From: Streptomyces cynarae
GTDB lineage: Bacteria > Actinomycetota > Actinomycetes > Streptomycetales > Streptomycetaceae
Length of the DNA stretch: 64,000 nucleotides
Direction of reading: 5' to 3'
Assembly: GCF_025642135.1 (NCBI RefSeq)
Contig: NZ_CP106793.1
Coordinates: forward strand, 4,902,001 to 4,966,000
Position numbers and translations under genes: made by a program. The notes below the pieces were generated by a model. It saw nothing but the letters and a program-made list of their open reading frames with translations, was not told the DNA's origin and did not search any database. This document shows positions 15,967-26,384 of this stretch, piece by piece (the first letter of the stretch is position 1; each line of letters begins with the position of its first letter).

Positions 15967-17793
15967 TCAGAACCCTCGAGTCCGCTTGGCGGCCCGGCGC
16001 CCCCCGGCGGACCCGAACCGCAGGAACAGCCGGGAGATCTCCGACCCCAGGTTCACCCCGATCGCGATGGCCATCGCCAGAGAAACGGCGTTGGCCAACG
16101 ACACCAGTCCCTTGTCGACGTTGTTCTGGGCGATCGACAGCAGCCCGAAATACGTGGCGGAGCCCGGCAGCAGCGGCCCGATCGCCGCGGTCGTGTACGG
16201 CAGCGCGGACGCGAACCGGTAGCGCGACAGCAACTGCCCGAACAGTCCCACCAGCCCGGCCGCGACGGCCGTGGAGGCGACCGGCGACAGCCCGCCCGGG
16301 TAGTGCAGCGCCCCGTACACGCTCCACGCGACGCCGCCGTTGAGGGTCACCCACAGCACGGTGGACCGTTCCTGCTGGAGCAGTACGGCGAAGGTCAGCG
16401 ACAGCAGCATCGACGCCACGATCTGGACGACCGGCCGCTCGGCGAGGTGCAGGGCCGCGTTCGGGTCGAGTTCGGCGCCCAGCTTCACCCCGAAGTAGAG
16501 GACCACCAGGACGCCGGCGACGATGCCCACGAAGAAGTACATGACCTCCAGCAGGCGCGCCGCGGCGGTGATGTAGAAGCCGGTCAGCCCGTCCTGCACG
16601 CCCGCGACCAGGGCTCGGCCGGGCAGCAGCGCGAACAGCCCACCGGTGATCACCGCGGAGGCGGCCACCGGCACATGGGCCAGCGTGAGCGCGACACCGA
16701 TCGCGGCCGGCGGCATCGCGGCCACCAAGAACTGGTAGAACTCCGGCAGCCCGCGGCCCGCGCACAGCCACGCGAGCCGGTCGCCGAGCATGGCGCCCAG
16801 CGCGGCCGCGACGAACACGATCGGATCTCCGCCGACGAGCATGGAGGCCGCACCGGCGAGCAGCCCGCTGGCCCCGGTCAGCGCCCAGCCGGGGTAGGGG
16901 TGCCGGTTGCGGCGGATCTCCGCGAGCCGCCGGTAGGCGTCCTCCAGGGAGATCGAGGTCTCCGGATCGGTGAGGTCGTCCACGAGCCGGAACACGGCCT
17001 GAAGGCGGGTGTAGTCGGTGCCCCGGCGACGTACCGTCCGCGAGGCCGACACGGGGTCGTCCACCAGGGACGGCTGGTAGGAGATCGACAGCAGGGTGAA
17101 GGTGACGTTCGGCTCGCAGCGGTCGAGGCCGTAGGACCGGCAGACCGCGAACATCGCCGCCTCCACGTCCTCGGCGCCCTCGCCGCCCGCCAGCAGCAGT
17201 TCGCCGATGCGGAGGGTCAGGTCCAGCACCCGCGGCACGGCGGGACCCGACTCGCCGATCTTCTGCACGGGCTCCGGCGCGGGCCGCTCGGTCACCGGCA
17301 TACGCAGCATCGCGCGCATCCGGTCCTGCCAGGGCGCCTCCTTGGTGAGCCGCACCGCGGGAATCCCGGAGGGTGGCGTGAAGGCCGCCGGAGCGCTGCG
17401 GGCGCTGTACGTGCTCGGCGGGCTGAATGCGGACCCGTCCGGCTCGGCGGTGGGCGGCTGCGGGACCTGGAGGCCCTCCGGGAGGGCGAACTCCGACGTG
17501 GCCTCGGAGTCGGCGCCGGCCGCGGGGACGTCCAGGCCCTCGGGGATCGCGAACTCCGACGTCGTGGACGACTCGCCGCCGACCGCCGCCGGCGCGCCCA
17601 CGCTCGCGGGGACGGGGAAGGCCAGGGTCGTGGCGGACTCGCTCCCGACATGCCCGTCGGGCGCGAACACGCCCCTCGCCTCGTCCGACCGCGGCTTGCG
17701 GCCCACCCCGTCCGGCTCCGCCACCTGCTTGTGCCTTGCCCTTCCGTGCGCGTGTGTCCCGTGGGTACCTCCCGTGCGCCCCAGTATGCGCAC
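15967..17793 (-). CDS. ThrE-type threonine/serine exporter family protein
   Basis: 608 residues. The first ~190 are low-complexity and poorly conserved, with repeats such as EFAIPEGLDVPAAG and EFALPEGLQVPQ. They are followed by the ThrE N-terminal domain (DLTLRIGELLLAGGEGAEDVEAAMFAV) with its own helices, then the ThrE_2 domain. About ten membrane helices are visible from residue ~310 to the end (for example GFYITAAARLLEVMYFFVGIVAG). C. glutamicum ThrE exports threonine and serine. The true start may lie downstream of 17793, because the N-terminal region is weakly constrained. Confidence 0.85.
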   Translation of the reverse strand: MRILGRTGGTHGTHAHGRARHKQVAEPDGVGRKPRSDEARGVFAPDGHVGSESATTLAFPVPASVGAPAAVGGESSTTSEFAIPEGLDVPAAGADSEATSEFALPEGLQVPQPPTAEPDGSAFSPPSTYSARSAPAAFTPPSGIPAVRLTKEAPWQDRMRAMLRMPVTERPAPEPVQKIGESGPAVPRVLDLTLRIGELLLAGGEGAEDVEAAMFAVCRSYGLDRCEPNVTFTLLSISYQPSLVDDPVSASRTVRRRGTDYTRLQAVFRLVDDLTDPETSISLEDAYRRLAEIRRNRHPYPGWALTGASGLLAGAASMLVGGDPIVFVAAALGAMLGDRLAWLCAGRGLPEFYQFLVAAMPPAAIGVALTLAHVPVAASAVITGGLFALLPGRALVAGVQDGLTGFYITAAARLLEVMYFFVGIVAGVLVVLYFGVKLGAELDPNAALHLAERPVVQIVASMLLSLTFAVLLQQERSTVLWVTLNGGVAWSVYGALHYPGGLSPVASTAVAAGLVGLFGQLLSRYRFASALPYTTAAIGPLLPGSATYFGLLSIAQNNVDKGLVSLANAVSLAMAIAIGVNLGSEISRLFLRFGSAGGRRAAKRTRGF

Positions 17794-17798
17794 CTACG

Positions 17799-17840
17799 CC
17801 AGCGGGCCGCGTCACCCGGAAGGGTCACGCGGCCCGCTGG
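17799..17840 (-). terminator. Hairpin terminator downstream of ppa
   Basis: A 14-bp stem (CCAGCGGGCCGCGT / ACGCGGCCCGCTGG) that almost continues inward (ACCC-GGAA-GGGT). It lies 14 bp after the pyrophosphatase stop and just before the start of the exporter gene on the same strand, so the two are probably separate units. Confidence 0.75.
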
Positions 17841-17853
17841 AGGTCGGGAGGGG

Positions 17854-18345
17854 TCAGTGACCGCCGTGCTCCTTGAACCGCTTGAACGAGCGCTCGATCT
17901 CGGCCTCGGCGTCCGTGCGGCCCACCCAGTCGGCGCCCTCGACGGACTTGCCGGGCTCCAGGTCCTTGTAGACCTCGAAGAAGTGCTGGATCTCCAGGCG
18001 GTCGAACTCGGAGACGTGGTGGATGTCCCGCAGGTGCTCCACGCGCGGGTCGGACGCGGGCACGCACAGCACCTTGTCGTCGCCGCCCGCCTCGTCCGTC
18101 ATCCGGAACATGCCGATGGCGCGGCACTTGATGAGGCAGCCGGGGAAGGTGGGCTCCTCCAGGATGACCAGAGCGTCCAGCGGGTCGCCGTCCTCACCCA
18201 GGGTGTTCTCCACGAAGCCGTAGTCGGCCGGGTAGCTGGTCGAGGTGAAGAGTCGACGGTCGAGGCGGATACGACCGGTCTCGTGGTCCACCTCGTACTT
18301 GTTCCGCGAACCCTTCGGGATCTCGATCGTGACGTCGAACTCCAC
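17854..18345 (-). CDS. ppa: Inorganic pyrophosphatase (family I, soluble)
   Basis: 163 residues from GTG 18345. This start is chosen because GGAGGAG lies six bases upstream and the family begins with (V/M)[17 protein letters not shown]; an ATG at 18360 would sit on the ribosome-binding site. Catalytic acidic clusters are visible: [19 protein letters not shown] and [20 protein letters not shown], plus [13 protein letters not shown]. It hydrolyses pyrophosphate in the cytoplasm and pulls biosynthetic reactions forward. Divergent from the carboxypeptidase gene. Confidence 0.95.
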   Translation of the reverse strand: MEFDVTIEIPKGSRNKYEVDHETGRIRLDRRLFTSTSYPADYGFVENTLGEDGDPLDALVILEEPTFPGCLIKCRAIGMFRMTDEAGGDDKVLCVPASDPRVEHLRDIHHVSEFDRLEIQHFFEVYKDLEPGKSVEGADWVGRTDAEAEIERSFKRFKEHGGH

Positions 18346-18424
18346 CGGTGGCTCCTCCATGATCAGCACATAGTTCTGGTGGTTAAGTGTCCCTCACGCA
18401 TGAGTGTGATCGCGAAAGGGGCTG

Positions 18425-20068
18425 GTGGTCGTGCCGGAGCTGGGTCCTTGGCGGGCCGCGGGACCACGTTTGGCACGGGTCGCGCAGGCCGTGAAACCGC
18501 ATCTCACGCGCATGGCCCAGGCCGTGGAACCCCGCGCCCGGCGGATCACCGCAACCGCCCGACCCGGTGTGACACGAATCACGGGGGTGGCGAAACCGCA
18601 CGTCGCGCGGGTCGCGCGCACCGTACGCCCGCCCTACGGGCGGCTGTCGACCCCGCAGCTGGCGGCCGTCGCCGCCACCGTGGGCCTCGCGCTCGCGGCC
18701 GGCGCCGTGACCGCCGCCGGTCCCTGGGACTCCTCCGGCCAGCGTACGGCCGAGCGCGACCTCGCCGCAGCGTGGGACCGCCGGGGTGGCACAGATCACG
18801 GGGCCGGTACGGCGGCGGTCGCGCCCGCCCCCGCCCCGAGCGCCGCTTCCGTGCTCGTCGCCCTCGGTGGCGCCACCACCAAGTCCGCCCCCGAGGACAA
18901 GCCCCTCGCCGCCGTACTCGACCCGCTCCTGCGCGACCCCTCCCTCGGCACCCGGCGCAGCGCCGCGGTCGTCGACGTGGCCACCGGGAAGCGCCTGTAC
19001 GCCAAGGGCGTGGACGACGCGCTGACCCCCGCATCGACCACGAAGATCGCCACGGCCGTCGCCGCGCTCTCCGCGGCGGGCGCCGACCACCGCTTCACCA
19101 CGCGCGCGGTGCTGGAGCCCGGCGGTGACCACCTGGTCCTGGTCGGCGGCGGCGACCCGACGCTGACCGCCCGCAAGCAGACCGGGGGCTGGGCGAGCCT
19201 GCGCACCCTGGCCGACGACACCGCCGCCGCCCTGAAGAGGCGCCACCTGACCTCGGTGACCCTCTCGTACGACACCTCCCTGTTCACGGGCCCGGCCCTG
19301 CACCCCATCGGGGTCAACGACAACCTGGCCCCGGTCACGGCCCTGATGGCCGACGAGGGCCGCACGGACGACACCTCCAGCGGGCCGGCCCCGCGCGGCA
19401 CGGATCCGGCGGCCGACGCGGCCCGCACGTTCGCCCGACTGCTCCAGGGCCACGGCGTCAAGACCTCGCAGCCCGGCCCGGCGAAGGCGACGGCGCGCGC
19501 GGAGGCGCTGGCCTCCGTCCAGTCGCCGCCCCTGTCCGCCGTCGTCGAGCGGATGCTCACCAACAGCGACAACGACATCGCCGAGGCCCTCGCCCGCCAG
19601 ACCGCCCTCGCCACCGGCGGCAGCCCGAGCTTCGACGGGGGCGCGGCGGCGATCTCCGCCCAGTTGAAGAAGCTGGGCCTGCCGGTCGGCGGCTCGCAGT
19701 TCCACGACGGCAGCGGCCTCGACCGCGACGACAAGCTCACCGCGGACGTGCTGACGGCCCTGCTGGCGACCGCCGCCTCCCCGTCCCACCCCGAGCTGCG
19801 CGCCGTCCTCACGGGTCTGCCGGTGGCGGGTTTCACGGGCACCCTCAGCGACCGCTACGCGGACGCCGCCGAACACTCCGGCGTGGGCCTCGTACGCGCC
19901 AAGACGGGCTCCCTGACCGGCATCAACACGCTCGCCGGGACGGTGGTCGACGCGGACGGCCACCTCCTGGCGTTCGCGTTCCTGACGGAAGGATCGATGG
20001 ACCAGACGACGGCGCGAACGGCCCTGGACCACACGGCAGCGACCCTGGCGTCCTGCGGCTGCCGCTGA
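18425..20068 (+). CDS. dacB: D-alanyl-D-alanine carboxypeptidase/endopeptidase (PBP4, peptidase S13)
   Basis: 547 residues. A ~75-residue cytoplasmic, basic N-terminus precedes one membrane anchor (LAAVAATVGLALAAGAVTAA), then an extracytoplasmic enzyme. Penicillin-binding motifs: S204-TTK (SXXK), S381-DN (SNSDNDIAEAL context) and K493-TG. The enzyme trims or cleaves peptidoglycan cross-links outside the membrane. The start is GTG 18425 or GTG 18431; AAAGGGG lies just upstream of both. A 6-bp-stem hairpin follows at 20070-20086. Confidence 0.9.
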   Translation: MVVPELGPWRAAGPRLARVAQAVKPHLTRMAQAVEPRARRITATARPGVTRITGVAKPHVARVARTVRPPYGRLSTPQLAAVAATVGLALAAGAVTAAGPWDSSGQRTAERDLAAAWDRRGGTDHGAGTAAVAPAPAPSAASVLVALGGATTKSAPEDKPLAAVLDPLLRDPSLGTRRSAAVVDVATGKRLYAKGVDDALTPASTTKIATAVAALSAAGADHRFTTRAVLEPGGDHLVLVGGGDPTLTARKQTGGWASLRTLADDTAAALKRRHLTSVTLSYDTSLFTGPALHPIGVNDNLAPVTALMADEGRTDDTSSGPAPRGTDPAADAARTFARLLQGHGVKTSQPGPAKATARAEALASVQSPPLSAVVERMLTNSDNDIAEALARQTALATGGSPSFDGGAAAISAQLKKLGLPVGGSQFHDGSGLDRDDKLTADVLTALLATAASPSHPELRAVLTGLPVAGFTGTLSDRYADAAEHSGVGLVRAKTGSLTGINTLAGTVVDADGHLLAFAFLTEGSMDQTTARTALDHTAATLASCGCR

Positions 20069-20069
20069 A

Positions 20070-20166
20070 GACCGCTGTGGGCGGTCGTCCTACAGCTCGG
20101 GGGAGGGTGGGCACAGCCCACACCACCGGGCACAGCCCGGCCAAGACTCCAGCCCCGGCCGAGCTC
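20070..20166. repeat. Cluster of small hairpins after the carboxypeptidase gene
   Basis: Three hairpins in 97 bp: GACCGC/GCGGTC at 20070-20086, GTGGGC-ACA-GCCCAC at 20107-20121, and CCGGGC-ACA-GCCCGG at 20126-20140. The last two share the loop ACA and are enclosed by an outer, imperfect pair (AGCTCGGGG at 20094, CCCCGGCCGAGCT near 20153). The first probably terminates dacB. The nested pair looks like a short interspersed palindromic element. Confidence 0.6.
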
Positions 20167-20210
20167 TTTCGACCCTGCCCCCAGCGGCAGCGCTCACGTA
20201 CCGTTGACAC

Positions 20211-21344
20211 ATGACGAGCATCGGTGGTGCCGGATCTCCTGGGATGGTCGACTGGAATCTCGCGGTGGCGACCGCGACCCGGCTCGTGCGGCCGGGCCCC
20301 GAAGTGAGCCGCGACGAGGCCCGGGCCGTCGTCGCCGAGCTGCGCCGCCACGCGAAGGCCTCGGAGGAACACGTCCGGGGCTTTACTCGTATGGGTGAAG
20401 AGGGTGTGCACGACACCCCGGTCCTCGTCGTCGACCGCCCCGGCTGGGTCCGGGCGAACGTCGCCGGGTTCCGGGAGATCCTCAAGCCCCTCCTCGACAA
20501 GATGTCGCAGCGCCGCGGCAGCACGCCCGGCGGGGCCGTCCTCGGCGCCGTCGGCGGCAAGGTCACCGGCGTGGAAGTGGGCATGCTGCTGTCGTTCCTC
20601 TCCAGCCGCGTGCTCGGACAGTACGAGACCTTCGCCCCGCCCACCCGCGAGCTGCCCGCGGGCGAGAACGGCGGCGGCCGTCTGCTCCTGGTCGCGCCGA
20701 ACATCGTCCACGTCGAGCGCGAGCTGGACGTGGACCCGCACGACTTCCGCCTCTGGGTCTGTCTGCACGAGGAGACGCACCGCACGCAGTTCACCGCGGT
20801 GCCCTGGCTGCGTGACCACCTGGAGGGCGAGATCCAGGCGTTCCTGGGGGAGACCGACATCGATCCCATGACCGTCCTCGAGCGCATCAGGGAGGCCGTC
20901 CAGTCGCTCGCCGGGGGCCGGCCGGAGGGCGAGGAGGGCGACGACGGCCACTCCCTCGTGGAACTCGTGCAGACTCCCGCCCAACGGGAGATCCTCGCCC
21001 GGCTCACCGCGGTGATGTCGCTCCTGGAGGGACACGCCGACTTCGTGATGGACGGCGTCGGACCGGAGGTCGTGCCGAGCGTCGCCGAGATCCGCGAGAA
21101 GTTCCAGCAGCGCCGCGCCAGGGGCGCCTCCCGTCTGGACCTGGCGCTTCGCAAGCTGCTGGGCCTGGACGCCAAGCTCAGGCAGTACCGCGATGGCGAG
21201 CGGTTCGTGCGGGCGGTCGTCGAGCAGGTCGGCATGGACGGCTTCAACCGTGTGTGGACCTCCCCGAACACCCTCCCGACCAAGGCGGAGATCGCCAAAC
21301 CGGCGGACTGGGTCGCACGGGTGCACCGCAGGGCGGAATCGTGA
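20211..21344 (+). CDS. Zinc-dependent metalloprotease-like protein (DUF2342, F420-associated family)
   Basis: 377 residues from ATG 20211. It contains HEETH at 186-190 (CLHEETHRTQF), the HEXXH zinc signature, with a downstream LLEGHADFVMDGVG that likely supplies the third ligand. The family is annotated in actinobacteria as coenzyme F420 biosynthesis-associated or zinc-dependent metalloprotease, but no F420 role is established. No signal peptide is seen. It sits upstream of tilS-hpt-ftsH on the same strand with a 204-bp gap. Confidence 0.85.
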   Translation: MTSIGGAGSPGMVDWNLAVATATRLVRPGPEVSRDEARAVVAELRRHAKASEEHVRGFTRMGEEGVHDTPVLVVDRPGWVRANVAGFREILKPLLDKMSQRRGSTPGGAVLGAVGGKVTGVEVGMLLSFLSSRVLGQYETFAPPTRELPAGENGGGRLLLVAPNIVHVERELDVDPHDFRLWVCLHEETHRTQFTAVPWLRDHLEGEIQAFLGETDIDPMTVLERIREAVQSLAGGRPEGEEGDDGHSLVELVQTPAQREILARLTAVMSLLEGHADFVMDGVGPEVVPSVAEIREKFQQRRARGASRLDLALRKLLGLDAKLRQYRDGERFVRAVVEQVGMDGFNRVWTSPNTLPTKAEIAKPADWVARVHRRAES

Positions 21345-21548
21345 ACCCGGAGTGAGAGCCATGAATCCGGAGTGAAGTAATCCGGCCGTCGGCAGGTCAA
21401 CGCTCCGCCAATCACCCTTCCGAGGGACCGTGAGCCTGGGACAGGCGTGCAATGCTCGGGGAACGGCCCGTTTCTGTCACCATCTACACACTCTGAGTGA
21501 CCGGCTTCGGGCTCACCCCCCGACACAACTTCATGAAGGGAACCGGAC

Positions 21549-22595
21549 ATGGGTCCCCATCCCGCGGTCGCGGCGATACGCCTGGCGGTCCGCCGCGTCC
21601 TCCACGACATCCTGACCGAGCAGACCGCCGAGCGGCCGAGAGAGCACGTGACGATCGGCCGTCCGCCCCACGAGCGCCCGTCCGCGCCGCTCGTGCTCGT
21701 GGCGTGCTCGGGCGGCGCCGACTCCATGGCGCTCGCCTCCGCCCTCGCCTTCGAAGCACCCAAGCTCGGCATCTCCGCCGGCGGGATCACCGTCGACCAC
21801 GGCCTGCAGCCCGGCTCCGACCTGCGCGCCGCCGAGGTCGTCCTGCGCCTGCGCGGACTGGGCCTGGACCCCGTCGAGTCCGTCGCCGTCACCGTCGGCC
21901 GTGGCGGAGGTCCCGAAGCCGCCGCCCGTGACGCACGCTACGCCGCCCTGGACGCCGCCGCAGACCGCCACGGCGCGACCGCGATCCTCCTCGGGCACAC
22001 CCGCGACGACCAGGCCGAGACCGTCCTGCTGGGCCTCGCCCGCGGTTCCGGCACCCGCTCCCTGTCCGGGATGGCCGCGGTCTCGGGGTCCGGCGGCCGC
22101 TACCGCCGCCCCTTCCTCCACATCGACCGGCAGACCGCCCGCAAGGCCTGCATGACCCAGTCGCTGCCCGTCTGGGACGACCCGCACAACACCGACCCGG
22201 CCTACACCCGCTCCCGGCTCCGCCACGAGGGCCTGCCCGCCCTGGAGAAGGCGCTCGGCAAAGGCGTCGTCGAAGCCCTCGCCCGCACGGCGCAGCTCTC
22301 CCGCGACGACGCCGACGCCCTCGACGCCTGGGCCAGCCAGGCCGAGGCCTCCGTCCGCGACGCCTCCGGGCTCCTGGAGTGCGCCAAGCTCTACGCCCTG
22401 CCTCCCGCCGTCCGCCGCCGCATCCTGCGCCGAGCCGCCATCGAGGCGGGCGCCCCGGCCGGGTCCCTCTTCGCCCGGCACATCGAGGAGGTCGACCGGC
22501 TGATCACCGGCTGGCGGGGTCAGGGGGCCATCAATCTCCCGGGCAAAGTCGTCGCTCAGCGGCAGGGTGGCAGACTGGTGATTCGGCAAGGCTGA
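21549..22595 (+). CDS. tilS: tRNA(Ile)-lysidine synthetase TilS
   Basis: 348 residues. The PP-loop motif [10 protein letters not shown] (S54 onward) binds [23 protein letters not shown] and [21 protein letters not shown] are conserved TilS elements. The enzyme attaches lysine to C34 of the AUA-reading tRNA-Ile so that it reads AUA instead of AUG. ATG 21549 with AAGGGAACC upstream. The tilS-hpt-ftsH order is conserved in many Gram-positive bacteria. Confidence 0.95.
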   Translation: MGPHPAVAAIRLAVRRVLHDILTEQTAERPREHVTIGRPPHERPSAPLVLVACSGGADSMALASALAFEAPKLGISAGGITVDHGLQPGSDLRAAEVVLRLRGLGLDPVESVAVTVGRGGGPEAAARDARYAALDAAADRHGATAILLGHTRDDQAETVLLGLARGSGTRSLSGMAAVSGSGGRYRRPFLHIDRQTARKACMTQSLPVWDDPHNTDPAYTRSRLRHEGLPALEKALGKGVVEALARTAQLSRDDADALDAWASQAEASVRDASGLLECAKLYALPPAVRRRILRRAAIEAGAPAGSLFARHIEEVDRLITGWRGQGAINLPGKVVAQRQGGRLVIRQG

Positions 22596-22824
22596 GAACA
22601 CGCCCCCTGCGGGAGGCGCCCGGCCGCCCCTCGGGGGTCGGTCAGCCACGCGAGCGGGCCGAGGGGCGCGCCGCTGTCGCGAGGAAGAGCGCGGGCACGC
22701 CGCGGGCAGTAGTCGCCATGCGGCTGCCGCCGCGCGGGTGACCGGCCGCGGTCGGCCCTCGACGGCGGCACGGCGCCACACCGGACGCGCGCGAGCAATC
22801 GAAGCGGCGGGACGACCGAAAGTG

Positions 22825-23385
22825 ATGCGGGTGGACGCGAAAGACATGGGTGCCGACCTCAAGCAGGTGCTCATCACCAAGGAAGAGATCGACGCGAAGC
22901 TGGCCGAGCTGGCCGCGAAGATCGACGCGGAGTACGCGGGCAAGGACCTGCTGATCGTCGGCGTTCTCAAGGGCGCGGTGATGGTCATGGCCGACCTCGC
23001 CCGGGCGCTGTCCACCCCCGTCACGATGGACTGGATGGCCGTGTCCTCCTACGGCGCGGGAACGCAGTCCTCCGGCGTCGTGCGGATCCTCAAGGACCTC
23101 GACACCGACATCAAGGGCAAGCACGTCCTGATCGTCGAGGACATCATCGACTCCGGGCTGACCCTGTCCTGGCTGATCTCCAACCTCGGCTCCCGCGAGC
23201 CCGAGTCGCTGAAGGTGTGCACGCTGCTGCGCAAGCCGGACGCCGCCAAGGTCGCCATCGACGTCGAATGGGTCGGATTCGACATCCCGAACGAATTTGT
23301 CGTGGGCTACGGTCTCGACTACGCGGAGAAGTACCGCAACCTCCCGTTCGTCGGTACTCTCGCGCCCCACGTCTACGGCGGCTGA
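22825..23385 (+). CDS. hpt: Hypoxanthine phosphoribosyltransferase
   Basis: 186 residues from ATG 22825 ([20 protein letters not shown]). The PRPP-binding loop is [27 protein letters not shown] and [17 protein letters not shown] are typical of HPRTs. It salvages hypoxanthine and guanine with PRPP to nucleotides. No strong ribosome-binding site is visible and GTG 22822 is equally possible. The upstream 229 bp after tilS holds no other gene. Confidence 0.95.
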   Translation: MRVDAKDMGADLKQVLITKEEIDAKLAELAAKIDAEYAGKDLLIVGVLKGAVMVMADLARALSTPVTMDWMAVSSYGAGTQSSGVVRILKDLDTDIKGKHVLIVEDIIDSGLTLSWLISNLGSREPESLKVCTLLRKPDAAKVAIDVEWVGFDIPNEFVVGYGLDYAEKYRNLPFVGTLAPHVYGG

Positions 23386-23615
23386 ACCCTCCGTGGCCCG
23401 GCGCTCCCGGCCGTCCGCGCGGCGGCCGGATCCCGGATTCCGGTCTTTGTAGGACGTTCGGGAACCACAACGGGTTTCGCGCCGTTGGAGATGCGTGGGC
23501 GGTATTGCCGGTAGTCCCCTGCGGCTGAGGGCGACGATCCTGGGGTACCGTCGGAAGAACTGTTTTTATCAAACTCACTATGGCAGGAGGGACGGGGCGG
23601 CACCGCTCCGTATGG

Positions 23616-25643
23616 ATGGACGTGAAGCGATACTTCCGTGGGCCGGTCATGTGGATCGTGCTGGCCGTCCTTGCCGTGGTCGTGTTGATGCAGGTCGTCG
23701 GCTCTTCAGGCGGCTACAAAACGGTGGACACCGGCAAGGTCGTCCAGGCGATCAATGACAACAGGGTCGACTCGGCCAAGCTGACCACCGGCGACGAGCA
23801 GGTCATCAAGGTCTCGCTCAAGGACGGCGTCAAGGTCGACGGCAGCTCCAAGATCCAGGCGAGCTACATCGGCGACCAGGGCGCCCAGCTGGCCAACGCC
23901 CTGCAGGACAAGTACCAGAACAAGCAGATCCCGAAGGGCTACACGGTCTCGCCGTCCAAGCAGAACCCCTTCGTCGGCATCCTGCTCTCCCTGTTGCCCT
24001 TCGTCCTGATCGTGGTCGTCTTCCTGTTTCTGATGAACCAGATGCAGGGCGGCGGCTCCCGGGTGATGAACTTCGGCAAGTCGAAGGCGAAGCTCATCAC
24101 CAAGGACACCCCCAAGACGACGTTCTCGGACGTCGCGGGTGCGGACGAGGCGGTCGAGGAGCTCCAGGAGATCAAGGAGTTCCTGCAGGAGCCGGCCAAG
24201 TTCCAGGCGGTCGGCGCGAAGATCCCCAAGGGCGTGCTGCTCTACGGCCCGCCCGGTACCGGTAAGACGCTGCTGGCGCGTGCCGTCGCCGGCGAGGCGG
24301 GTGTCCCGTTCTACTCGATCTCGGGTTCCGACTTCGTCGAGATGTTCGTCGGTGTCGGTGCCTCCCGGGTCCGTGACCTGTTCGAGCAGGCCAAGGCGAA
24401 CGCCCCGGCGATCGTCTTCGTCGACGAGATCGACGCGGTCGGCCGCCACCGCGGCGCCGGCCTCGGCGGCGGTCACGACGAGCGCGAGCAGACCCTGAAC
24501 CAGCTGCTCGTCGAGATGGACGGCTTCGACGTCAAGGGCGGCGTGATCCTCATCGCGGCCACCAACCGCCCCGACATCCTCGACCCGGCCCTCCTGCGCC
24601 CCGGCCGCTTCGACCGCCAGATCGCGGTCGACCGCCCGGACATGCAGGGCCGTCTGGAGATCCTCAAGGTCCACCAGAAGGGCAAGCCGGTCGCCCCGGA
24701 CGTCGACCTGTCGGCCGTCGCCCGCCGCACCCCCGGCATGACCGGCGCCGACCTCGCCAACGTCCTGAACGAGGCCGCGCTGCTGACGGCCCGCAGCGAC
24801 AAGAAGCTGGTCGACAACCGGATGCTGGACGAGGCGATCGACCGCGTGGTCGCGGGCCCGCAGAAGCGGACCCGGATCATGTCGGACAAGGAGAAGAAGA
24901 TCACCGCGTACCACGAGGGCGGCCACGCCCTGGTCGCGGCGGCCTCGCCGAACTCCGACCCGGTCCACAAGATCACGATCCTGTCCCGCGGCCGCGCCCT
25001 CGGCTACACGATGGTCCTCCCGGACGAGGACAAGTACTCCACGACGCGCAACGAGATGCTGGACCAGCTGGCCTACATGCTGGGCGGCCGCGCGGCCGAG
25101 GAGCTCGTCTTCCACGACCCGACCACCGGTGCCGCCAACGACATCGAGAAGGCCACCAACCTGGCCCGCGCGATGGTCACGCAGTACGGCATGACCGAGC
25201 GCCTCGGTGCGATCAAGTTCGGCAGCGACGGCAGCGAGCCGTTCCTCGGCCGTGAGATGTCTCACCAGCGCGACTACTCGGAAGAGGTCGCCGCGCTGGT
25301 GGACGAGGAGGTCAAGAAGCTCATCGAGACGGCGCACAACGAGGCCTGGGAGATCCTGGTCGAGAACCGCGACGTCCTCGACAACCTGGTGCTCCAGCTG
25401 CTGGAGAAGGAGACCCTGGGCAAGGAGGAGATCGCCGAGATCTTCGCCCCGATCGTCAAGCGCCCGCCGCGGCCCGCCTGGACCGGCTCCTCGCGCCGCA
25501 CGCCGTCCACCCGCCCGCCGGTGCTCTCCCCCAAGGAGCTGGCACTGACGAACGGGTCGAACGGCGCGACGCCGGCGATCGCGAACGCCGCGGAGTCCGT
25601 CACCTCCACGGAGGCGTCTCCGGAGGACCGCCGCGAGAGCTGA
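23616..25643 (+). CDS. ftsH: ATP-dependent zinc metalloprotease FtsH
   Basis: 675 residues from ATG 23616 ([13 protein letters not shown]); an ATG at 23580 is an alternative, and neither has an ideal ribosome-binding site. Two membrane helices (~11-29 and ~118-141) flank an extracytoplasmic loop. AAA+ module: Walker A GPPGTGKT 211-218, Walker B VFVDEID ~267-273, second region of homology [17 protein letters not shown]. The zinc site is H433-EGGH. It degrades misfolded and regulatory membrane or cytosolic proteins. The C-terminal ~60 residues are Pro/Thr/Ser-rich and variable. A strong terminator follows. Confidence 0.97.
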   Translation: MDVKRYFRGPVMWIVLAVLAVVVLMQVVGSSGGYKTVDTGKVVQAINDNRVDSAKLTTGDEQVIKVSLKDGVKVDGSSKIQASYIGDQGAQLANALQDKYQNKQIPKGYTVSPSKQNPFVGILLSLLPFVLIVVVFLFLMNQMQGGGSRVMNFGKSKAKLITKDTPKTTFSDVAGADEAVEELQEIKEFLQEPAKFQAVGAKIPKGVLLYGPPGTGKTLLARAVAGEAGVPFYSISGSDFVEMFVGVGASRVRDLFEQAKANAPAIVFVDEIDAVGRHRGAGLGGGHDEREQTLNQLLVEMDGFDVKGGVILIAATNRPDILDPALLRPGRFDRQIAVDRPDMQGRLEILKVHQKGKPVAPDVDLSAVARRTPGMTGADLANVLNEAALLTARSDKKLVDNRMLDEAIDRVVAGPQKRTRIMSDKEKKITAYHEGGHALVAAASPNSDPVHKITILSRGRALGYTMVLPDEDKYSTTRNEMLDQLAYMLGGRAAEELVFHDPTTGAANDIEKATNLARAMVTQYGMTERLGAIKFGSDGSEPFLGREMSHQRDYSEEVAALVDEEVKKLIETAHNEAWEILVENRDVLDNLVLQLLEKETLGKEEIAEIFAPIVKRPPRPAWTGSSRRTPSTRPPVLSPKELALTNGSNGATPAIANAAESVTSTEASPEDRRES

Positions 25644-25670
25644 ACAGGGGTCCCACCGGCCCCGGAATTT

Positions 25671-25716
25671 CGGCCGCGCCCCCCAGGGTTCTAGCCTGGG
25701 GGGCGCGGCCGGTTTT
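25671..25716 (+). terminator. Intrinsic terminator after ftsH
   Basis: A perfect 17-bp stem (25671-25687 with 25695-25711), 7-nt loop GTTCTAG, followed by G then TTTT. It separates ftsH from folE. Confidence 0.9.
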
Positions 25717-25778
25717 GGCAGGGCCGCGGATGAGACGCGCGACCCGTGCGCGTCACAGGCGCAGGAACGAGGCACCAC

Positions 25779-26384
25779 ATGACCGACCCGGTGACGCTGA
25801 ACGGCGAGAGCACGATCGGCGAGTTCGACGAGAAGCGTGCGGAGAACGCCGTGAGGGAGCTGCTCATCGCGGTCGGGGAGGACCCGGACCGAGAGGGGCT
25901 GCGGGAGACCCCGGGCAGGGTGGCACGGGCGTACCGGGAACTTCTGGCCGGGCTCAGGCAGGAGCCCGAGGATGTACTGACGACGACGTTCGATCTGGGC
26001 CACGACGAGATGGTCCTGGTCAAGGACATCGAGATCGTCTCCCTCTGCGAGCACCACCTGCTGCCGTTCCACGGTGTCGCCCATGTCGGCTACATCCCGG
26101 CCGAGAGCGGAAAGATCACCGGACTGTCGAAGCTGGCGCGTCTCGTCGAGGTGTTCGCTCGCCGGCCGCAGGTGCAGGAACGACTCACCACGCAGATCGC
26201 CGACTCGCTCATGCGCATACTCGAGGCCCGGGGCGCCATCGTCGTCATCGAGGCCGAGCACATGTGCATGTCCGTGCGCGGCATCCGCAAGCCGGGCGCC
26301 AAGACGACGACGTCGGCCGTGCGCGGCCAGCTGCGGGACGCCACGACGCGCGCCGAGGCGATGAGCCTGATACTGGCGCGCTGA
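25779..26384 (+). CDS. folE: GTP cyclohydrolase I
   Basis: 201 residues from ATG 25779. Catalytic and zinc residues are in [20 protein letters not shown] (Cys, His-His) and [19 protein letters not shown] (second Cys). [16 protein letters not shown] is also conserved. It converts GTP to 7,8-dihydroneopterin triphosphate, the first folate step. The remaining folate genes lie in the convergent cluster 26458-29648. The stop codon is the beginning of a 9-bp tandem repeat. Confidence 0.97.
   Translation: MTDPVTLNGESTIGEFDEKRAENAVRELLIAVGEDPDREGLRETPGRVARAYRELLAGLRQEPEDVLTTTFDLGHDEMVLVKDIEIVSLCEHHLLPFHGVAHVGYIPAESGKITGLSKLARLVEVFARRPQVQERLTTQIADSLMRILEARGAIVVIEAEHMCMSVRGIRKPGAKTTTSAVRGQLRDATTRAEAMSLILAR

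Noticed and set aside
16303..19128. A 941-codon plus-strand frame across the exporter, ppa and dacB genes
   Set aside because: Arg/His/Gly-rich shadow composition; it crosses three well-supported genes on both strands.
23706..26261. An 851-codon open frame on the minus strand across ftsH and folE
   Set aside because: It is antisense to two clear genes, has the biased composition expected of a shadow frame in GC-rich DNA and shows no domain.
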